From the NCBI GenBank assembly GCA_002315765.1, contig DCIE01000036.1, positions 626 to 22,915 of the forward strand: a DNA stretch of 22,290 bases. The letters are read 5' to 3'. A program made the position numbers and the translations under genes. Positions 15,079-22,192 of this stretch are shown here, piece by piece. This DNA comes from Ruminococcaceae bacterium UBA1734 (GTDB taxonomy: Bacteria; Bacillota; Clostridia; Oscillospirales; Acutalibacteraceae). The notes under the pieces were generated by a model that worked only from the letters and a program-made list of their open reading frames with translations, had not been told where the DNA came from and searched no databases. Each line of letters starts with the position of its first letter. Position 1 is the stretch's first letter.

Positions 15079-15319
15079 TCTCTTTCATTAGTTTTATAAA
15101 AATGTCCACATCACTAAGGGCTAAAACCACCGAAATATCAAAATTATCAATTAAGGCGTTAAACATTTCTTCCTTTGAACAGTCCTTTTCCTTAAGGAGG
15201 TTAAAAATAAAGGCTGCTTCCCTGTTTAGAACTATAACATCGGTAAAACTATTATCATCGGAAACGATTATGTTTTCACCGTCTTTTTGGGATAAACGGA
15301 ACTCTTTTTTGACTTTCAT
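15062..15319 (-). CDS. PqqD-family peptide-binding protein
   Basis: This 85-residue protein has the PqqD pattern: a beta-rich N-terminus (VKKEFRLSQKDGENIIVSDD), then VIVLNREAAFIFNLLKE, where PqqD proteins have the LN..A..I/VW.LL segment. A helical half (SKEEMFNALIDNFDI, then DVDIFIKLMKENDIIE) follows. PqqD domains bind leader peptides of ribosomally made, modified peptides and pass them to a maturase. I chose the ATG at 15319, with AGAGGTG upstream; the longer frame to 15385 would cover the promoter. It heads a two-gene operon with the ABC transporter. Confidence 0.85.
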   Translation of the reverse strand: MKVKKEFRLSQKDGENIIVSDDNSFTDVIVLNREAAFIFNLLKEKDCSKEEMFNALIDNFDISVVLALSDVDIFIKLMKENDIIE

Positions 15320-15342
15320 CTGCGGACACCTCTTTTTTATAC

Positions 15343-15371
15343 TTGAAATTTTATTAATTATATAATAAAAT
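15343..15371 (+). promoter_or_regulatory. Promoter of the small membrane protein gene and nnrED run
   Basis: TTGAAA (15343-15348) and TAAAAT (15366-15371) are 17 bases apart. It overlaps the oppositely directed pqqD promoter, so the two may compete for RNA polymerase. Confidence 0.6.
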
Positions 15372-15385
15372 AATAAATAATGCAA
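15357..15385 (-). promoter_or_regulatory. Promoter of the PqqD-ABC operon
   Basis: On the minus strand TTGCAT (15385-15380) and TATAAT (15362-15357) are 17 bases apart. The predicted start is near 15350, about 30 bases before the ATG. Confidence 0.7.
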
Positions 15386-15412
15386 GTTGCAAATTTTTTA
15401 ACGGAGATAGAT

Positions 15413-15925
15413 ATGGATACTTTTTTTGAACAAATAGTTTCGGTTAAGAAAACCGTAAAGGATTATTTTGCTTTTGTGGGTATTTGGTTTTTAGCCGGAA
15501 TACTCAGTCTTATTATTCTTGTGGCAATGGGAAAATATCTTCCTCTTGCCGTAACACTCATAATTTTTTTGATATACGGTGCCTTAAAGATTTCTCAAAT
15601 GTTGTTTATCGAGTATGAATATATTGTAACCAACGGAACCTTGGATATTGATAAAATTATTGCAAAAAGCTCCCGCAAAAGAGTTATGAGCCTTTCGATT
15701 GAGAATATCTCTTCCATCGAAAAATTCCATAAGGGTACAAAAATTCCCGAGGGTGCCTATAAAAAGGTTATGGCTTGTAGTTTTGATGCCCAAGACGCCT
15801 TTATGGTTACCGCTTCAATGGAAGGCAAAGGCCGTCAAATTCTTGTTTTTGCCCCGGATGACAGAATTAAAGAAGGAATTGTTAAGTCGTTACCTAAATA
15901 TATTGCCAACTCGGCATTCAAATAA
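15413..15925 (+). CDS. Small two-helix membrane protein (possibly DUF6106)
   Basis: This 170-residue protein starts MDTFFEQIVSVKKTVKDYF and has two adjacent membrane helices (about residues 18-62). A cytoplasmic beta-rich domain follows: EYEYIVTNGTLDIDKIIAKS, then SRKRVMSLSIENISSIEKF. This part resembles a PH-like fold, as in small bacterial PH-domain membrane proteins. The overall look fits the Clostridia family DUF6106, which has no known function; this is from memory. The ATG at 15413 has GGAG upstream; the longer frame to 15380 lies over the promoter region. It lies 14 bases before nnrED, so the two are probably co-transcribed. Confidence 0.72.
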   Translation: MDTFFEQIVSVKKTVKDYFAFVGIWFLAGILSLIILVAMGKYLPLAVTLIIFLIYGALKISQMLFIEYEYIVTNGTLDIDKIIAKSSRKRVMSLSIENISSIEKFHKGTKIPEGAYKKVMACSFDAQDAFMVTASMEGKGRQILVFAPDDRIKEGIVKSLPKYIANSAFK

Positions 15926-15939
15926 GGAGAACTGTCTTT

Positions 15940-17391
15940 ATGAAAATTCTAACCGTAGAACAAATAAGGACAGCAGAGCAGGATGCCATTTCAAGTGGCG
16001 TCCTTTCTTTTAAGGATTTAATGCTCTGCGCCGCAAAAAAGTTTTATGACAGTATAATTAATAGTATTTCCGTAAATAAGGATATATGCATAGTTTGCGG
16101 AAAAGGCAATAACGGCGGCGATGGGCTGGTACTGTCAAAACTGCTTAAAGACAGCGGATATCCTGTCAGCGTTTGCTTTCCTCTGGGTTTGCCTACAAGC
16201 AGTCCTGCCAACGAGTTTATTCATTATGCCGATTCGTTAAATATTGTAAATAAAATTCCCCTTAGCTGTGATATTCTGATTGATGCACTGTTCGGCATCG
16301 GTCTTGACCGTCCTCTTGAAGGCTCTGTTATTAAAATAATAAGCGATATGAACAACTGCAAGGCAAGAAAAATCGCCCTTGATATTCCAAGCGGTGTAAA
16401 TGCTGACGGAAAATTTGCCGATAATACTTTTATTGCCCATCAAACCTTTACATTTATCGCATTAAAGCCCTGTTTTGTTTTGCCTAAAACATCGGGATTT
16501 TGCGGTGAGGTTACTGTGCTTGATATCGGTGTAGCACCAAAGGAATATGCCTATCTTACCACCGAAACGCCTCAAAAAACAGCAAGAAATAAAAACTCCC
16601 ACAAGGGAAGCTACGGCACGGCTTTAATGCTTACCGGTTCTTACGGTATGTGCGGTGCCTCGATTTTAGCGGCAAGGGCTGCACTTGTCAGCGGTGTCGG
16701 AATAGTAAAAAATTTCGTTTGCGATAAAAATTACACTGCCTTCACCCTATCGGTTCCCGAGGCCGTTACAATCCCCGTGGATACCCTGCCCTGCGGAACC
16801 CCCGATATTTACGACCGACAACTTGTTTCGGCGCTTTCTTCTTCCACTGCCTTCTTGGTGGGTTGCGGACTCGGCAATAACGAAGAGTCGGCAAAGCTTA
16901 TTAAGAGAAGTCTGCTGCTGACAAGAATACCCACCGTAATTGATGCCGATGGCATAAACTGCCTTGCAGGGAGCATAGAATTTATTAAAGAAATTAAAGC
17001 TCCTGTGGTAATCACTCCTCACCCGAAGGAAATGGCAAGACTTCTAAATGTAAATGTGGAAGATGTGGAAGAAAACCGCCCTGAATATGCCAAAAGGGTT
17101 GCGGTTAAGTATGGTTGCACCGTGGTCTTAAAGGGTGCCAATACCGTAATTGCCTCCAAAGACGGAAAGGTTTACTTTAACCTTACCGGCAATCCCGGAC
17201 TTGCAACCGGCGGTTCCGGTGATGTTCTTGCCGGTATGATAACAGCACGAATTTGTCTTGGCGAAACCCCTGAAACCGCCGCCGAAAACGCAGTGTGGTT
17301 GCACGGTTTTGCGGCTGACCGATTGGCAAAACGCTACAATTTAGAAGGCATTTTGCCAAGTGATGTTATAGAGGAGCTTAAAACGATTTAG
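15940..17391 (+). CDS. nnrD: Bifunctional NAD(P)HX epimerase / ADP-dependent NAD(P)HX dehydratase
   Basis: This 483-residue fusion repairs hydrated NADH and NADPH. The N-terminal YjeF_N epimerase half (about residues 1-205; also called NnrE) has CGKGNNGGDGLVLSKLL, DILIDALFGIGLDRPL and ALDIPSGVNADG. The C-terminal ribokinase-like dehydratase half (about 220-480) has HKGSYGTALMLTGSYGMCGA, VITPHPKEMARLL, VLKGANTVIA and the phosphate-binding NPGLATGGSGDVLAGM with the catalytic Asp. It is slightly shorter than typical fusions but keeps both active sites. The ATG at 15940 has AAGGAG upstream. A lipoprotein gene follows after a few bases, consistent with one transcript. Confidence 0.94.
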   Translation: MKILTVEQIRTAEQDAISSGVLSFKDLMLCAAKKFYDSIINSISVNKDICIVCGKGNNGGDGLVLSKLLKDSGYPVSVCFPLGLPTSSPANEFIHYADSLNIVNKIPLSCDILIDALFGIGLDRPLEGSVIKIISDMNNCKARKIALDIPSGVNADGKFADNTFIAHQTFTFIALKPCFVLPKTSGFCGEVTVLDIGVAPKEYAYLTTETPQKTARNKNSHKGSYGTALMLTGSYGMCGASILAARAALVSGVGIVKNFVCDKNYTAFTLSVPEAVTIPVDTLPCGTPDIYDRQLVSALSSSTAFLVGCGLGNNEESAKLIKRSLLLTRIPTVIDADGINCLAGSIEFIKEIKAPVVITPHPKEMARLLNVNVEDVEENRPEYAKRVAVKYGCTVVLKGANTVIASKDGKVYFNLTGNPGLATGGSGDVLAGMITARICLGETPETAAENAVWLHGFAADRLAKRYNLEGILPSDVIEELKTI

Positions 17392-17407
17392 TCTTGAGGT
17401 GTTTTCC

Positions 17408-17893
17408 TTGAAACGCTTGTGTGTTTTATGCTTTGTTATTATTATCATAATTTGTTTTTGCGGCTGTCAAAAGGACTTTGTAAAGGTAAAAACTCAAAAC
17501 ATTTCTTTTATTTGCAACATCATTTGCGAAGATATTAATTTTTCCCTTTCGGCAAAAACCGATAAAACAGGGGAAATTACCGATATAACCCTTATTGCAC
17601 CGCAAGACATAAAGGGTTTAACCTTTTCCCTTAAAGGCGGAACCCTTACCGCACAAAAAGACAATATGGAAATCCTGCGAAATACCGAAAACGGCACAAA
17701 GGATAATTTAGCGGTAATCCTTTGCGACTTGTTTTCAAAAATCAAGGATAGCTCTGCAAAAAAAGGAGAAAAAAACTATATTTTAGAGTCGGAAAACTTC
17801 GAGATTTTCTTTTCTCCCTCGGGTTTGCCTATGAAGGCAACCTGTTTTGACAACGGCAGGACTTTCTACTTCACTAATGTTTCTTTAATATAA
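17408..17893 (+). CDS. Putative lipoprotein, unknown function
   Basis: This 161-residue protein has a basic N-terminus and a very hydrophobic helix ending FCGC, a usable lipobox, so Cys20 would carry the lipid and the mature protein sit on the outer face of the membrane. The mature part (KDFVKVKTQNISFICNII onward) is predicted to be beta-rich, with repeated strands such as GEITDITLIAPQDIKGLTFS and YFTNVSLI at the end. This resembles small outer-surface beta-sandwich lipoproteins found in Clostridia. I prefer the TTG at 17408 because GAGGTG (17396-17401) is well placed; the GTG at 17399 overlaps that ribosome site. It is the last gene of the nnrED run. Confidence 0.72.
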   Translation: MKRLCVLCFVIIIIICFCGCQKDFVKVKTQNISFICNIICEDINFSLSAKTDKTGEITDITLIAPQDIKGLTFSLKGGTLTAQKDNMEILRNTENGTKDNLAVILCDLFSKIKDSSAKKGEKNYILESENFEIFFSPSGLPMKATCFDNGRTFYFTNVSLI

Positions 17894-17933
17894 TTTTGTT
17901 TTTTAAAATTTTTAAATTTTTTTAAAAAAATAC

Positions 17934-17962
17934 TTGACTGGCTATCCATTTTGTGATAAACT
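17934..17962 (+). promoter_or_regulatory. tRNA-Gly promoter
   Basis: TTGACT (17934-17939) and TAAACT (17957-17962) are 17 bases apart, 16 bases before the tRNA. It is preceded by a very A/T-rich stretch (17891-17932) that could act as an UP-like element. Confidence 0.7.
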
Positions 17963-17978
17963 ATTCTTTGTTCAAAAT

Positions 17979-18053
17979 GCGGGTGTAGTTCAATGGCTAG
18001 AATTCCAGCCTTCCAAGCTGGTCGTGTGGGTTCGATTCCCATCACCCGCTCCA
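17979..18053 (+). tRNA. tRNA-Gly (anticodon TCC)
   Basis: The acceptor stem GCGGGTG (17979-17985) pairs with CACCCGC (18043-18049), followed by T and an encoded CCA. The D-arm contains AGTTCAATGG. The anticodon arm CCAGC-CTTCCAA-GCTGG has TCC at the anticodon position. The T-arm GTGGG-TTCGATT-CCCAT is intact. It has its own promoter and terminator. Confidence 0.97.
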
Positions 18054-18092
18054 AAAGAGAAGAGATACCTTTACGGTGTCTCTTCTTTTTTC
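18054..18092 (+). terminator. tRNA-Gly terminator
   Basis: AGAAGAGATACC (18058-18069) pairs with GGTGTCTCTTCT (18075-18086), loop TTTAC, followed by TTTTT. It begins right after the CCA end. Confidence 0.92.
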
Positions 18093-18118
18093 ATTGTAAG
18101 TTGGGAATCGAACAAGGA

Positions 18119-18290
18119 GGGAACGAATCGGAAGAAAACATACGAGAAGCACAGTATGCCCACGGCAAACCCGATTTTATTGCAAATCGCATTAAAAGAA
18201 GCAAACGAAACAGGTTATTGGTTGCGACTGCTCTTTAAATCTGATTATTTAGAAGAAAAGATGTTTAATTCTTTATTAATTGATTGTTAG
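18119..18290 (+). pseudogene. Decayed four-helix-bundle (S23-type) gene fragment
   Basis: One frame reads ENIREAQYAHGKPDFIA and a second frame continues IALKEANETGYWLRLLFKSD and YLEEKMFNSLLIDC before TAG. Together these are the helix 2 to helix 4 part of the four-helix-bundle proteins related to the 23S rRNA intervening-sequence protein, where (S)IGANIREAQYA...IALKEA.ETGYWLELL is typical. The N-terminal third is missing, there is no start or ribosome site, and a shift occurs around 18180-18190. It is a remnant, and lies just downstream of the tRNA. Confidence 0.75.
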
Positions 18291-18516
18291 AACTTAAAAA
18301 ACTTCTCATCTCCTCAATAAACACCGCAAAGAAAAATCAATAAACATAATCTGCAGAGAATCGTACTTTTGTGCAGTTCTTTTTTTATCTGACTTTTTGA
18401 GTCAAAACCTAAGTTTTGGTTATGATTATGAGGGATTTTTTAAGAGCAAATTTATAAAGATTAATAATATCGTATACATTTTTCGCAACTTCTTGCTAAT
18501 ATTGTTCAACAACATA

Positions 18517-18546
18517 TTGACACAGTCATATTTTATGTGCTATAAT
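18517..18546 (+). promoter_or_regulatory. Promoter of the Cro/CI-type regulator
   Basis: TTGACA (18517-18522) and TATAAT (18541-18546), both full consensus, are 18 bases apart. Upstream, 18291-18516 holds no gene; it contains short hairpins such as CTGCA/TGCAG followed by a T-run (near 18350-18388) and GACT/AGTC (near 18391-18403). Confidence 0.82.
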
Positions 18547-18577
18547 TTTAACATAATACGAAGGAGGAGTGTTGAGC

Positions 18578-18790
18578 ATGAAAATAAGTTTCAAGAAACT
18601 TTGGATATTGCTGATTGAAAAAGAAATATCCCCTGCAACACTCCGTAAAGATTTGAATATTGCAACCGGTACAATGACAAAACTCAGAAAAAACGAAGAG
18701 GTTGCTCTCTCAGTTCTACTTCGTATTTGCGAATATTTGGATTGTGATATCGGAGATATTTGCGAGGTTGTTAAAATTGATAATATTTAA
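18578..18790 (+). CDS. Small Cro/CI-type transcriptional regulator (HTH_26)
   Basis: This 70-residue protein is essentially one helix-turn-helix domain: MKISFKKLWILLIEKEISPA, then LRKDLNIATGTMTKLRKNEE as the turn and recognition helix, then LLRICEYLDCDIGDICEVV, the usual end of this group. Such proteins bind operators as dimers and often control the genes beside them or a mobile element. The ATG at 18578 has AAGGAGGAG ten bases upstream. It lies between the decayed gene after the tRNA and the zinc-ribbon/SPFH cassette, on the same strand, so it may regulate the cassette; an inverted repeat between them is a candidate operator. Confidence 0.87.
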   Translation: MKISFKKLWILLIEKEISPATLRKDLNIATGTMTKLRKNEEVALSVLLRICEYLDCDIGDICEVVKIDNI

Positions 18791-18806
18791 CAATCATATA
18801 CTTTAA

Positions 18807-18867
18807 GAAGTTTTAAATATGTCATAGAACCATGCATATATACTTATATGTTAATGTCTAAAACTTC
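18807..18867. promoter_or_regulatory. Inverted repeat ahead of the zinc-ribbon gene
   Basis: GAAGTTTTA (18807-18815) and its perfect complement TAAAACTTC (18859-18867) are 43 bases apart, just upstream of the ribosome site. No T-run follows, so it is not a normal terminator. It may be a paired operator or an RNA hairpin; no clear promoter is seen here. Confidence 0.4.
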
Positions 18868-18898
18868 ATAAAAAAATATAAATGAGGAGTAAATATTT

Positions 18899-19942
18899 AT
18901 GGGATTACTTGATAGATTCAATACTGATGAAATTATGAGTAGAATAGAAAAGACAAAAAACGATTTGTTTATGTCAACCGACAATTCAAACTCGCCCATT
19001 CAAAAACAAAATATGAATTTTTGCACAAATTGTGGAACAAAACTTAATTCAAACGAAAAGTTCTGTCATAATTGCGGGTCGGCAGTTTCCCTTACTAATC
19101 CATACGAACCAGAGTCTGTTTCACATGAATATGAGTCAATTCAGCAAGAAACAAAAGATAATTCTACTCAGGAACCAAAAGAATCTTCCGAAAATATTGA
19201 TAAGGATAATGACTATAACGGCGATACTGAGAATAGAAAAAACATTTATGAAGGAACATTACACAAGTGTCCGAATTGTGGAGAAATATTAAAGTCATTT
19301 ACATCTGTTTGCCCATTATGTGGACATGAAATACGAGACGCACAATCTTCGAACTCAATTATGGAACTCTCAAGAAAACTTGAAGAAATTGAAGCAAGAC
19401 AAATGCCTCAATTTCAAGCCAAAAGGTCAATAATGAAAACTTTTGTTGGAAAGGATTTCAACAACACAGACGAAGAGAGAGAAGCAAGGAAAAAATTCGA
19501 GAATCAAAAAGAACAGCAAAAATCTAATTTAATAATTAATTTTCCTATTCCGAATACACGTGAAGATATTTTAGAGTTGATGATACTGTCCGCTTCAAAT
19601 ATCAATATTGAAAAAGGCATTGACGATGATGTGTCGAAAGCGTGGCTCCAAAAAATGGAGCAGGTATATGAAAAAGCAAAAATAACGATGGGAACTTCTG
19701 CTGAATTTGCTCAAATTAAAAACATCTATGATAGAAAGAAAGGCGAGTTGAAAAATAGGAAATTCAAGAGTTTCTTTTTCGTTTCTTATTGTGTAAGCGG
19801 ATTTTTACTATTTGAATGTTTTTGTATGTTTATGGCAAAAAACACAAAGGCGGGAGTGATACTACTATTGATTGCTATTGGTGTATTGCTATTAGGAATC
19901 AAATTTACATCAATTTATATTAAAAACAACAATAAAATATAA
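18899..19942 (+). CDS. Double zinc-ribbon membrane protein (YdjG-like)
   Basis: This 347-residue protein has two zinc ribbons: C42/C45-C56/C59 (FCTNCGTKL...FCHNCGS) and C124/C127-C138/C141 (CPNCGEI...CPLCG). They are separated by a Glu/Ser/Asn-rich linker. A charged, probably coiled-coil section (about 155-220) and a helical segment follow, and two membrane helices lie near the C-terminus (about 293-341). The plan, cytoplasmic ribbons anchored to the membrane, recalls YdjG of the B. subtilis ydjFGHI operon, where it works with an SPFH protein. The next gene here is indeed an SPFH protein, and its ribosome site overlaps this gene's stop. The ATG at 18899 has GAGGAG upstream. Codon use is more A/T-rich and lacks the Ccg/Gcc preference of the core genes. 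The relationship to YdjG is inferred from architecture and neighbours. Confidence 0.78.
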   Translation: MGLLDRFNTDEIMSRIEKTKNDLFMSTDNSNSPIQKQNMNFCTNCGTKLNSNEKFCHNCGSAVSLTNPYEPESVSHEYESIQQETKDNSTQEPKESSENIDKDNDYNGDTENRKNIYEGTLHKCPNCGEILKSFTSVCPLCGHEIRDAQSSNSIMELSRKLEEIEARQMPQFQAKRSIMKTFVGKDFNNTDEEREARKKFENQKEQQKSNLIINFPIPNTREDILELMILSASNINIEKGIDDDVSKAWLQKMEQVYEKAKITMGTSAEFAQIKNIYDRKKGELKNRKFKSFFFVSYCVSGFLLFECFCMFMAKNTKAGVILLLIAIGVLLLGIKFTSIYIKNNNKI

Positions 19943-19955
19943 GGAGGTATTTCTT

Positions 19956-21257
19956 ATGTCAATATTCAAAAAACCGCATGCAGGCGGATTTATGGATGAA
20001 ATCCGTTGTGATGAATCATCATATTTAATATGGAAATGGCATCCAAATGGTTCTCAGCAAGGAAATAACAACAGAGAAAATGCGATTCGTTGGGGGTCAT
20101 CTCTCCGTGTAAAAGACGGTGAAGTAGCCGTATTTGTTTATAAACAACCAAATGGAGTTATGCAAGATTTTATTGAGGGTCCATTTGATGATATAATAAA
20201 AACAAAAAATTTCCCCATTCTTGCAAGTATTGTAGGTTTAGCATACGATGGTGGTACACCATTTCAGGCCGAAGTGTACTATATTAATCTTGCAAATGTT
20301 ATTCAAGTAAGGTTCGGCGTACCATTCTTTGATGTTTACGACCCGAGATTCTTAGATTTCGGTGTTCCGATTGCAGTTAGAGGTACTGTGAGCTTTAAGA
20401 TTAATGAATATAGAGAGTTTATTAAATTACATAGATTGACATCTTTTAATCTTGATGATTTTCAACATCAAATCCGTGATGCAATTACCCGTTATGTAAA
20501 AGATGCTGTTGCTAATGCTCCGGCTGCAAATAACATACCGGTAGTTCAACTTGAAACGAAGACATCTCAAATCAACGATGCTATCGAGTTTGACATAGGG
20601 GAAAGATTAAAAGAAAATTTCGGAGTTACAGTTTCCGGTGTGGATATCGGCGCTATTGAACTTGATAAGTCCAGCGAAGGATATCGTCAACTAATGGCTG
20701 TTACCAAAGATATTACTGCCGAGAAAATGCAAGCCGAAAAGCAAGACTATATCGAACGCCTTCGCATCCAGCGTGAAGAAGGTCAATATGCACAGCATAA
20801 AGCTACACAATCCGCAAATATGGGTGTTTTCCAAGTTGAAAAACAGGCAGAAGTCGGTATTGCAGGTGCAGAAGCTCTCGGTAAAACGGGAGAAAACGGA
20901 GCCGGTGGCGTTAATTTAGGTGGTAATGGCAGTGCAGGATTTAACCCTGCTACTATGATGGCAGGAATTGCTCTTGGTGGTGCCGTAGGTCAAAATATGG
21001 TTGGAATTATGAATAATGCCATGAACCAAAATAATGTTGCTCCTCCTCCGATTCCAACTGATGTATACCATGTTGCAGTAAACGGGCAGGCAACCGGACC
21101 TTATACTATTGACATATTAATACAAATGTTTACCAATGGAACATTTACTTCAGAAAGTCTTGTATGGAAACAAGGTATGGATACTTGGCATAAAGCTGTA
21201 GATGTTGCGGAATTGAAGAATGTATTTACATCAATCCCCCCTATTCCAAAAGAGTAA
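19956..21257 (+). CDS. SPFH-domain protein with C-terminal GYF_2 domain (YdjI-like)
   Basis: In this 433-residue protein, about residues 25-265 form an SPFH (band 7) domain of the virion-core-protein-like/YdjI type. Landmarks are VKDGEVAVFVYKQPNG, IEGPFDDIIKTKNFP, IQVRFGVPFFDVYDP and FGVPIAVRGTVSFKI. An Ala/Gln/Glu-rich coiled segment follows (EKMQAEKQDYIERLRIQREE), then a Gly-rich flexible section (about 290-345). The GYF_2 domain runs about 368-425: YHVAVNGQATGPYTIDIL and SLVWKQGMDTWHKAVDV, with the typical GP and W residues. SPFH proteins form membrane-bound ring scaffolds; GYF_2 usually binds partners or envelope peptides. It has AAGGAGG before the ATG at 19956 and lies between the zinc-ribbon and the lipoprotein genes. 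Confidence 0.87.
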   Translation: MSIFKKPHAGGFMDEIRCDESSYLIWKWHPNGSQQGNNNRENAIRWGSSLRVKDGEVAVFVYKQPNGVMQDFIEGPFDDIIKTKNFPILASIVGLAYDGGTPFQAEVYYINLANVIQVRFGVPFFDVYDPRFLDFGVPIAVRGTVSFKINEYREFIKLHRLTSFNLDDFQHQIRDAITRYVKDAVANAPAANNIPVVQLETKTSQINDAIEFDIGERLKENFGVTVSGVDIGAIELDKSSEGYRQLMAVTKDITAEKMQAEKQDYIERLRIQREEGQYAQHKATQSANMGVFQVEKQAEVGIAGAEALGKTGENGAGGVNLGGNGSAGFNPATMMAGIALGGAVGQNMVGIMNNAMNQNNVAPPPIPTDVYHVAVNGQATGPYTIDILIQMFTNGTFTSESLVWKQGMDTWHKAVDVAELKNVFTSIPPIPKE

Positions 21258-21296
21258 TCAACTAACAAATACTTAAAACATAAAGGAGATTATTCT

Positions 21297-22082
21297 ATGA
21301 AAAAACTACTATCTTTATTTATCGTTCTGATTATTTGTTTCTCATTTTCAGCCTGCGAAGAAACAGATCATTCAAATGATTGCCACGCACCAGCAAGTAA
21401 TTCTGAATTAGAAGGCAAAATCTATACAGATGTTATTAAACAATTTGAGGAAAGCGGTTTTTCAAATATTACTACTGAAAAAATTGATGATTTGATTACA
21501 GGATGGTTAACAAAAGACGGCGAAATTGAAGAGGTTATCATTGACGGTAATGCATCTTTTTCAACAGATACTTGGTATTCTAAGGACTCAAAAGTTATAA
21601 TTAAATATCATACTTTCCCAGAAGAAAAAGATAACGAAGCAAAAGACGACAAAGAAAAAAATGCTTCCTCAAAAGAGTCAGCAATTGAGAGTCGACCGAT
21701 TGAGGAAACCGTACTAACAATTGAAAACTGTCCTGAATTATCAAATATTCTTCAAAACAAATCGGAGATTGATAAAAGCTACTCTGATTTTGCAAACAAG
21801 CACAAAGATCAGACCATTGAATTTGATGGTAGAATCGATTACTGCTCTAAACACGATAATTATAAAACAAGATTTGATTACTTATTAAGTGCCGGGAACT
21901 ATGATCCTGATCATCAAACCGGTCCAACTTTCAAGTTTGAAGATGTAAGTTATTACGACCTTAACACAGATATTGACACGGTTAGTGTAGGGCTAAATGT
22001 TCGTATTTCTGCTAAAGTTGTATCTTTTAATGAAAACACCGGCATTTTCCTTCTTGAACCGGTCTCAGTTAAAAGCAGATAA
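21297..22082 (+). CDS. Lipoprotein with PASTA-like and DUF4839 domains
   Basis: This 261-residue protein has the signal peptide MKKLLSLFIVLIICFSFSAC with Cys20 as the lipidated residue. About residues 40-107 form a PASTA-like unit: YTDVIKQFEESGFSNITTEK, the typical ITGWLTKDGEIEEVIIDG, and SKDSKVIIKYHTF. A charged linker (EEKDNEAKDDKEKNASSKES) follows. The C-terminal domain (about 142-258; FANKHKDQTIEFDGRIDYCS, YKTRFDYLLSAGNYD and VGLNVRISAKVVSF, then IFLLEPVSVKSR) matches my memory of DUF4839. PASTA units bind peptidoglycan or lipid II in other proteins, so this may be the outer-surface part of the cassette. AAAGGAG precedes the ATG at 21297. A terminator follows. Confidence 0.85.
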   Translation: MKKLLSLFIVLIICFSFSACEETDHSNDCHAPASNSELEGKIYTDVIKQFEESGFSNITTEKIDDLITGWLTKDGEIEEVIIDGNASFSTDTWYSKDSKVIIKYHTFPEEKDNEAKDDKEKNASSKESAIESRPIEETVLTIENCPELSNILQNKSEIDKSYSDFANKHKDQTIEFDGRIDYCSKHDNYKTRFDYLLSAGNYDPDHQTGPTFKFEDVSYYDLNTDIDTVSVGLNVRISAKVVSFNENTGIFLLEPVSVKSR

Positions 22083-22101
22083 ATTCAACAAAATATATAT
22101 T

Positions 22102-22142
22102 AAGACCTATGGTTATTAAACAATCATGGGTCTTATTTTTGC
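22102..22142 (+). terminator. Intrinsic terminator of the SPFH cassette
   Basis: TAAGACC-T-ATG (22102-22112) pairs with CAT-G-GGTCTTA (22126-22136), an 11-bp stem with one wobble pair, followed by TTTTT. It ends the zinc-ribbon/SPFH/DUF4839 transcript. Confidence 0.88.
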
Positions 22143-22192
22143 CCACTTTACCTTTGATATAAATGATTTCATTGATATTTTGTCATTAATCC

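Noticed and set aside
17866..18054. 62-aa open frame on the minus strand (MERVMGIEPTRPAWKAGILA)
   Set aside because: It is the well-known false protein produced by reading the antisense strand of a tRNA gene.
17934..18238. Plus-strand frames of 118 and 81 aa running through the tRNA
   Set aside because: They cross the tRNA and its terminator. Only their C-terminal parts are protein-like, and these belong to the decayed four-helix-bundle gene in two different frames.
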